Assembly: GCF_001269885.1 (NCBI RefSeq)
Contig: NZ_LHVH01000005.1
Coordinates: forward strand, 1-64,000
Length of the DNA stretch: 64,000 bases
DNA from: Pseudomonas kilonensis
GTDB taxonomy: Bacteria > Pseudomonadota > Gammaproteobacteria > Pseudomonadales > Pseudomonadaceae
Reading direction: 5' to 3'
The position numbers and the translations under genes were made by a program. Of the stretch, positions 59,873-64,000 are shown one piece after another. The first letter of the stretch is position 1, and every line of letters begins with the position of its first letter. The notes beneath the pieces are model-generated. The model was given only the letters and a program-made list of their open reading frames with translations, had not been told where the DNA came from and searched no databases.

Positions 59873-60781
59873 TCAAGGCTGCGGCTTCTTGAACACGTAG
59901 AACAGGTTCGGCTCGCTCACCAGATACAGGTTGCCATCGTCGTCCATGGCGAGGCCTTCGGCCTGGGGCACGTTTTTTTGCAGGCCCTGCCGGCCTTTGC
60001 TCAACGACAGCGTGCTCAACGGCCGGCCGTCGATATCCAATTCGATAATCAACCGCGACTCATCGGACAGCGCCAGCAAATGGCCGCTGCGCTCGTCGTA
60101 TTGCAGGCTTGAAAGGTCGCGCACGAACAGCCCGGCATCGCGCTTGGGGTTGTTGATCACATGGACCGCGTAGGACTTTTCTGGATTGTGGTGGGGAAAC
60201 CCATGCACTTCATAAATCAGCATCGGGTCGCGTTCCTTCGCCACGAACAGGCGTTTGCCCACCGAGTCGTAGGCCAGCCCTTCGAATCCCTTGTTGCCGC
60301 TCATGTGCACGCCGAGGGTCATTTGCTCGGCGTCGGCTGCGTCGAGGAATCGGGTGTCGGCCTCCAGGTGAATCTTGATCAGGCGATGCTGGCGCTCGTC
60401 AGTGATGACATAAGTGTCTTCGCTGATGAATTCCACCGCCTCCGGATCGCCAAAGCCGATCAGGGCGATACGCCGCAAGATCTTGCCGTCCAGCGATAAC
60501 TCGATCATTTCGGCATTTTTATTGGTGACGGTGAACAGGCTCTTGCGGATCGGATCGAACGTCAGCGCTGAAACATCATCGTCCAGGCCCTCGATCACCT
60601 GCGCTTCGAGCGTGACCCGGTATTGGTCCAAGGCGATGGTTTTTTCGCTGATGGGTTGCCAATAGGTGTTGAGGTTGAACCAGGCGCGTTCGAACAGGCG
60701 CAGGTGCTGGCCGGCTGCGATCAGGAAAATCAGCACCAGCGTCAGCAGTATCAACGGTTTGGGGCGGGCGAGTCGACGCAT
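59873..60781 (-). CDS. SdiA-regulated domain protein (YjiK-like), copy 1
   Basis: This 302-residue, probably periplasmic, membrane-anchored beta-propeller-type protein has an N-terminal helix LLTLVLIFLIAAGQHLRLFE after a basic start. The SdiA-regulated domain follows (LDDDVSALTFDPIRKSLFTV, IALIGFGDPEAVEFISEDTY, GFEGLAYDSVGKRLFVAKER, QKNVPQAEGLAMDDDGNLYL). ATG 60781 was chosen to give the short basic N-terminus before the helix; no strong ribosome site exists and the frame is open to 60859. The C-terminus VSEPNLFYVF is shared with the neighbouring paralog. Role unknown. Confidence 0.85.
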   Translation of the reverse strand: MRRLARPKPLILLTLVLIFLIAAGQHLRLFERAWFNLNTYWQPISEKTIALDQYRVTLEAQVIEGLDDDVSALTFDPIRKSLFTVTNKNAEMIELSLDGKILRRIALIGFGDPEAVEFISEDTYVITDERQHRLIKIHLEADTRFLDAADAEQMTLGVHMSGNKGFEGLAYDSVGKRLFVAKERDPMLIYEVHGFPHHNPEKSYAVHVINNPKRDAGLFVRDLSSLQYDERSGHLLALSDESRLIIELDIDGRPLSTLSLSKGRQGLQKNVPQAEGLAMDDDGNLYLVSEPNLFYVFKKPQP

Positions 60782-60899
60782 GTAGGGGGCTCGGATGAGA
60801 ACAGGTGAGTGGAAATACCACGGCTGCCTGAACTGAAACTTAATGGCTGTGTGCCACACCCTACAACGAAGGAAGACTTATCCTGCAGAGTTAGTGCTG

Positions 60900-61823
60900 T
60901 CAGCGCTGTTTTTCGAAACGATAGAACAGGTTCGGTTCGCTGACCATGTACAGGTTGCCGGCCTCATCGACGGTGACGCCTTCGGCACGCGGGATCGTAT
61001 TTTTCAAGCCGTTGAAACCGCCCAGCAAGGTCATGAAGCTGACCTGCTCGCCTTTTTCGTCCAGTTCCAGCAGCAGATGGGAGTCGGCCGAAAGCACCAG
61101 CATGTGACCGGTTCGCGGGTCGATCGCCAATGCCGAGAGGTTGCGCAGGTCCAGTTCATTGCTAACATGGATCTGCTTGTCGCCCTTGAGCAGCTGGCTG
61201 CCATCGCTTTTCCAGGTAAACAGCGCCGGCGGGCGTTCCTCTCCGAGCGCCAGTTGCTGGTTGCGTGGATCCCAGGTGACTCCTTCGAACCCTTTGTTCT
61301 GGTTTTCTGATGCACCCAGGTCGTAGTGAGGGAAGTCAGTGCTGTTGAGCTCGCGTGTGTTGGCGTCCACCTGGACGATCGAGAGGGTGTGACGGCGTTC
61401 GTCGGTAATCGCTAACAGGCCATTGGGCATATAGGCCACGCCCTCGGGATTGCTCCAACCCACCAAAGGTATCTTGCGCAGCACATCGCCTTGAAGGCTC
61501 AGTTCCACCAGGGACGGGTGCTTGCCCATGACGGCGAACAGGGTCTTGGTCTGGGGGTTGTAGGCCACATCGGACGCCTCGTCCTCCTCCATGCCTGGTA
61601 GCGGCTTGGCGTCGATCACGGCGTGGTAGTCCGGCAGCCAGACACTCACCTGGCGTTGAGTCGGGCTCTGGAGGTGTTCCGATAGCCAAAGCAGGCCGCG
61701 GTCGTCCCAGTGCATCGCGAACGCCAGGCCGTAGGCAGCGGCCACTGCCAGCAGCGACCAGGCATACCTGAGCCTAGGGCGACGGGCAGGTTTGGCGGCT
61801 GGCAGTGCTTGGGTTGTGGCCAT
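60900..61823 (-). CDS. SdiA-regulated domain protein (YjiK-like), copy 2
   Basis: This 307-residue paralog is encoded just upstream of copy 1 on the same strand. It has a basic N-terminus, one membrane helix (YAWSLLAVAAAYGLAFAMHW), then the same domain (EASDVAYNPQTKTLFAVMGK, PLVGWSNPEGVAYMPNGLLA, GFEGVTWDPRNQQLALGEER, IPRAEGVTVDEAGNLYMVSE). ATG 61823 was used; GTG 61877 with AGGGA close upstream is an alternative that adds 18 residues. The two copies have diverged well beyond recent duplication. Function unknown; a ligand-binding propeller is likely. Confidence 0.85.
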   Translation of the reverse strand: MATTQALPAAKPARRPRLRYAWSLLAVAAAYGLAFAMHWDDRGLLWLSEHLQSPTQRQVSVWLPDYHAVIDAKPLPGMEEDEASDVAYNPQTKTLFAVMGKHPSLVELSLQGDVLRKIPLVGWSNPEGVAYMPNGLLAITDERRHTLSIVQVDANTRELNSTDFPHYDLGASENQNKGFEGVTWDPRNQQLALGEERPPALFTWKSDGSQLLKGDKQIHVSNELDLRNLSALAIDPRTGHMLVLSADSHLLLELDEKGEQVSFMTLLGGFNGLKNTIPRAEGVTVDEAGNLYMVSEPNLFYRFEKQR

Positions 61824-61944
61824 CGGGGAATGCGTTCCAGAAAATTCGGCGAGGGGAATGGCTAGCTCAGACGCCACATTCCCTGGAATTATCCGGATGG
61901 CATGTGAAAAAAACGGTAAATGATCGGATATGCGCCCTGTATAC

Positions 61945-62035
61945 CCTGTGGGAGCGGGCTTGCTCGCGAATGCGGAGTGTCAGTCGACATATATCTTTCT
62001 GATACACCGCATTCGCGAGCAAGCCCGCTCCCACA
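61945..62035. repeat. REPIN-type inverted repeat (TGTGGGAGCGGGCTTGC family)
   Basis: CTGTGGGAGCGGGCTTGCTC and its complement, extended by GCGAATGCGG / CCGCATTCGC, flank ~35 nt. Confidence 0.88.
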
Positions 62036-62063
62036 TTTGATCTGTTGTGGTCACAAAACCGAG

Positions 62064-62729
62064 TTAACGAACGCTGCTTTCGAAGCGGCTTGCCCCCGGC
62101 AGCTCCAGTACCAGTTCATCGCCTGCATTCAGCGGCCCGACGCCTGCCGGGGTGCCGGTGAGGATCACGTCGCCGGCCTGCAGCGAGAAGCAGCCGGCCA
62201 TGTACTGGATCATCGGCACGATGGGGTTGAGCATCAGGCTGCTGTTGCCGTCCTGGCGCACTTCACCGTTGATGGTCAGGCGAACGGGGATGTCGGTCAG
62301 GTCGGCAAAGGTGCCGCTCGACACGAACGGTGCGAGCACCGCCGCGCCGTCGAAGGACTTGGCCACTTCCCACGGCAGGCCCTTGGCCTTGAGCTCGGCC
62401 TGCTTGTCCCGCAGGGTCAGGTCCAGGGCCGGGGCGAAGCCGGAGATCGCGTCCAGTACTTCTTCAACGCTGGGCTTGGTGGACAGCGGCTTGCCGATCA
62501 GCACGGCGATTTCCGCCTCGTAGTGCACCGAGCCACGGTCGGCCGGAATGCTGAAACCGCCTTCCAGCGGCACCACGCAACTGCCCGGCTTGATGAACAG
62601 CAAGGGTTCGGTGGGCACCGGGTTATCCAGTTCCTTTGCATGTTCGGCGTAGTTGCGGCCAATGCACACCACTTTTCCGACCGGGAAATGAATACGTGTA
62701 CCGTCGACATACTGGTGCTGATAGCTCAT
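62064..62729 (-). CDS. Fumarylacetoacetate hydrolase family protein
   Basis: This 221-residue metal-dependent enzyme of the FAH family acts on acylpyruvates or oxaloacetate-type compounds. It has the short single-domain form like E. coli YcgM. The core reads GKVVCIGRNYAEHAKELDNP, LLFIKPGSCVVPLEGG, and the metal ligands E71, E73 (HYEAEIAVLIGKP) and D103 (APALDLTLRD). GDVILTGTPAGVGPLNAGDE closes the active site. It is 43 bp downstream of the FAD-linked dehydrogenase gene, so the two probably form an operon. The true substrate is unknown. Confidence 0.92.
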   Translation of the reverse strand: MSYQHQYVDGTRIHFPVGKVVCIGRNYAEHAKELDNPVPTEPLLFIKPGSCVVPLEGGFSIPADRGSVHYEAEIAVLIGKPLSTKPSVEEVLDAISGFAPALDLTLRDKQAELKAKGLPWEVAKSFDGAAVLAPFVSSGTFADLTDIPVRLTINGEVRQDGNSSLMLNPIVPMIQYMAGCFSLQAGDVILTGTPAGVGPLNAGDELVLELPGASRFESSVR

Positions 62730-62772
62730 TTACCGACTCCTGCTTCTGGGATTCATCAGGTGTTTTTAGGCG

Positions 62773-64000
62773 TCAAACCGCGAAAATTTTGCCCGGGTTC
62801 ATGATGCCGTTCGGGTCGAATACCGCCTTCACGGCTTTCATGTACTCGATTTCCACAGGTGAACGACTATAGGTCAGGTAGTCGCGCTTGGTCATGCCCA
62901 CGCCATGTTCGGCGGAAATCGAGCCGTTGTACTTCTCGACGGTTTCAAAGACCCATTTGTTCACGGTCGCGCATTTGGCGAAGAACTCATCCTTGCTCAG
63001 GTTTTCCGGCTTGAGGATGTTCAGGTGCAGGTTGCCGTCGCCGATGTGGCCGAACCAGACGATTTCGAAGTCCGGGTAGTGTTCGCCGACGATCGCGTCG
63101 ATTTCCCGCAAGAAACCCGGAACCTTGGAGACGGTCACCGAGATGTCGTTCTTGTACGGTGTCCAGTGGGAGATGGTCTCGGAGATGTACTCGCGCAGCT
63201 TCCACAGGTTCTGCAGTTGGGTTTCGCTCTGGCTCATCACGCCGTCCAGCACCCAGCCTTGTTCCACGCAATGCTCGAAGGTCTCCAGGGCGTGGTTGGC
63301 GACTTCTTCGGTGGTGGCTTCGAATTCCAGCAGGGCATAGAACGGGCATTCGGTTTCGAACGGTGCTGGCACATCGCCGCGAGCGAGGATCTTGGCCAGG
63401 GCCTTGTCGGAGAAAAATTCGAAGGCGGTCAGGTCCAGCTTGCCCTGGAAGGCGTGCAGCACCGGCATGATCGAATCGAAGTCCGGTGTGCCGAGCACCA
63501 TGGCGGTGAGGTTTTTCGGTGCACGGTCCAGGCGCATGGTGGCCTCGACCACGAAGCCCAGGGTGCCCTCGGCGCCGATGAACAGTTGCCGCAAGTCGTA
63601 GCCGGTGGCGTTCTTGATCAGGTCTTTGTTCAGCTCCAGCAGGTCACCCTTGCCGGTGACAACCTTCATGCCCGCCACCCAGTTGCGGGTCATGCCGTAG
63701 CGAATGACCTTGATCCCGCCGGCATTGGTGCCGATATTGCCGCCAATCTGGCTGGAACCGGCCGAAGCGAAGTCTACCGGATAGTACAGGCCATGTTCTT
63801 CGGCCTTGTTCTGCAGTTGTTTGGTGACCACGCCAGGCTGGCAGACCGCGGTGCGGTCGGTGAGGTTCACGTCGAGCACCTGGTTCATGTAGTCGAACGA
63901 CACGACCACTTCGCCGTTGGCGGCCACGGCTGCGGCGGAAAGCCCGGTACGTCCGCCCGATGGCACCAGCGCGACCTTGTGTTCGTTGGCCCAGCGCACG
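62773..64000 (-). CDS. FAD-linked 2-hydroxyacid dehydrogenase (GlcD/D2HGDH type), 3' part
   Basis: The C-terminal ~408 residues of a VAO-type flavoprotein are visible; the start lies beyond the right edge. It begins inside the FAD-binding domain (GGRTGLSAAAVAANGEVVVS, PVDFASAGSSQIGGNIGTNA, IGAEGTLGFVVEATMRLDRA) and contains the C-terminal catalytic domain with the metal/substrate motifs HIGDGNLHLNI and SAEHGVGMTKRDYL. These features fit the D-2-hydroxyglutarate or D-lactate dehydrogenase group. In P. aeruginosa the similar gene (PA0317) lies next to serA, whose product makes D-2-hydroxyglutarate as a side product, which supports the D-2-hydroxyglutarate assignment; serA itself is not visible here. 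Confidence 0.88.
   Translation of the reverse strand, partial: VRWANEHKVALVPSGGRTGLSAAAVAANGEVVVSFDYMNQVLDVNLTDRTAVCQPGVVTKQLQNKAEEHGLYYPVDFASAGSSQIGGNIGTNAGGIKVIRYGMTRNWVAGMKVVTGKGDLLELNKDLIKNATGYDLRQLFIGAEGTLGFVVEATMRLDRAPKNLTAMVLGTPDFDSIMPVLHAFQGKLDLTAFEFFSDKALAKILARGDVPAPFETECPFYALLEFEATTEEVANHALETFEHCVEQGWVLDGVMSQSETQLQNLWKLREYISETISHWTPYKNDISVTVSKVPGFLREIDAIVGEHYPDFEIVWFGHIGDGNLHLNILKPENLSKDEFFAKCATVNKWVFETVEKYNGSISAEHGVGMTKRDYLTYSRSPVEIEYMKAVKAVFDPNGIMNPGKIFAV

Overview
The window looks like a chromosomal segment of a fluorescent Pseudomonas (P. fluorescens group). Three things point there. The DNA is GC-rich. The gene neighbourhoods are typical of the genus: lapA-lapEBC, triABC-like, thyA-lgt, ptsP-rppH and ilvA/rpiA. 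The spaces between genes hold many short palindromic REP/REPIN-type repeats, in at least three sequence families.

Layout. 1-8.3 kb: the 5' part of a lapA-type giant biofilm adhesin (minus strand, running off the left edge), divergent from its type 1 secretion genes lapE, lapB and lapC; two inverted FleQ-like boxes lie between them. 8.6-12.3 kb: a sulfur-acquisition-type operon (TauD-like dioxygenase plus a three-part ABC importer). 12.5-13.2 kb: a small DUF6124-like gene behind a structured ~240-nt leader that can fold in two mutually exclusive ways. 13.5-17.9 kb: an uncharacterised three-gene unit made of a small membrane protein, a membrane-domain/TIGR01777 oxidoreductase fusion, and an alpha/beta-hydrolase/PEP-synthase-like fusion. 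18.2-34.8 kb: a large surface-protein locus containing three HlyD-type adaptors (one with a GAF domain, one with a PqqD-like domain and an M50 protease), a GNAT, a tail-collar protein with a small partner, two sulfotransferases, a 2106-residue DUF4347/Ig-repeat protein, a TolC-type lipoprotein and an Asp/Asn-hydroxylase-like protein. This is the best candidate for an undescribed system.

34.9-39.5 kb: slipin/NfeD, DUF2789, a serine hydrolase, a short sigma-54 activator without a visible HTH, and a MetQ-like binding protein. 39.5-46.2 kb: an AAA ATPase and a triABC-like RND pump. 46.3-49.1 kb: cadA/cadR with a classic 19-bp-spacer MerR promoter. 49.3-64 kb: mostly housekeeping genes (thyA, lgt, a TauE-type permease, an NRDE protein, ptsP, rppH, a HAD phosphatase, a DUF2269 protein, ilvA, rpiA, two SdiA-regulated-type proteins, a FAH-family enzyme and the 3' part of an FAD-linked dehydrogenase).

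The genes form three themes. The first is surface attachment: LapA with its exporter, and the DUF4347 protein with its own adaptors, outer-membrane channel and putative tailoring enzymes. The second is sulfur scavenging: three loci share a TTATTCCTTAAA-like upstream word. The third is core metabolism. No tRNA, rRNA, CRISPR array, transposase or integrase was seen.
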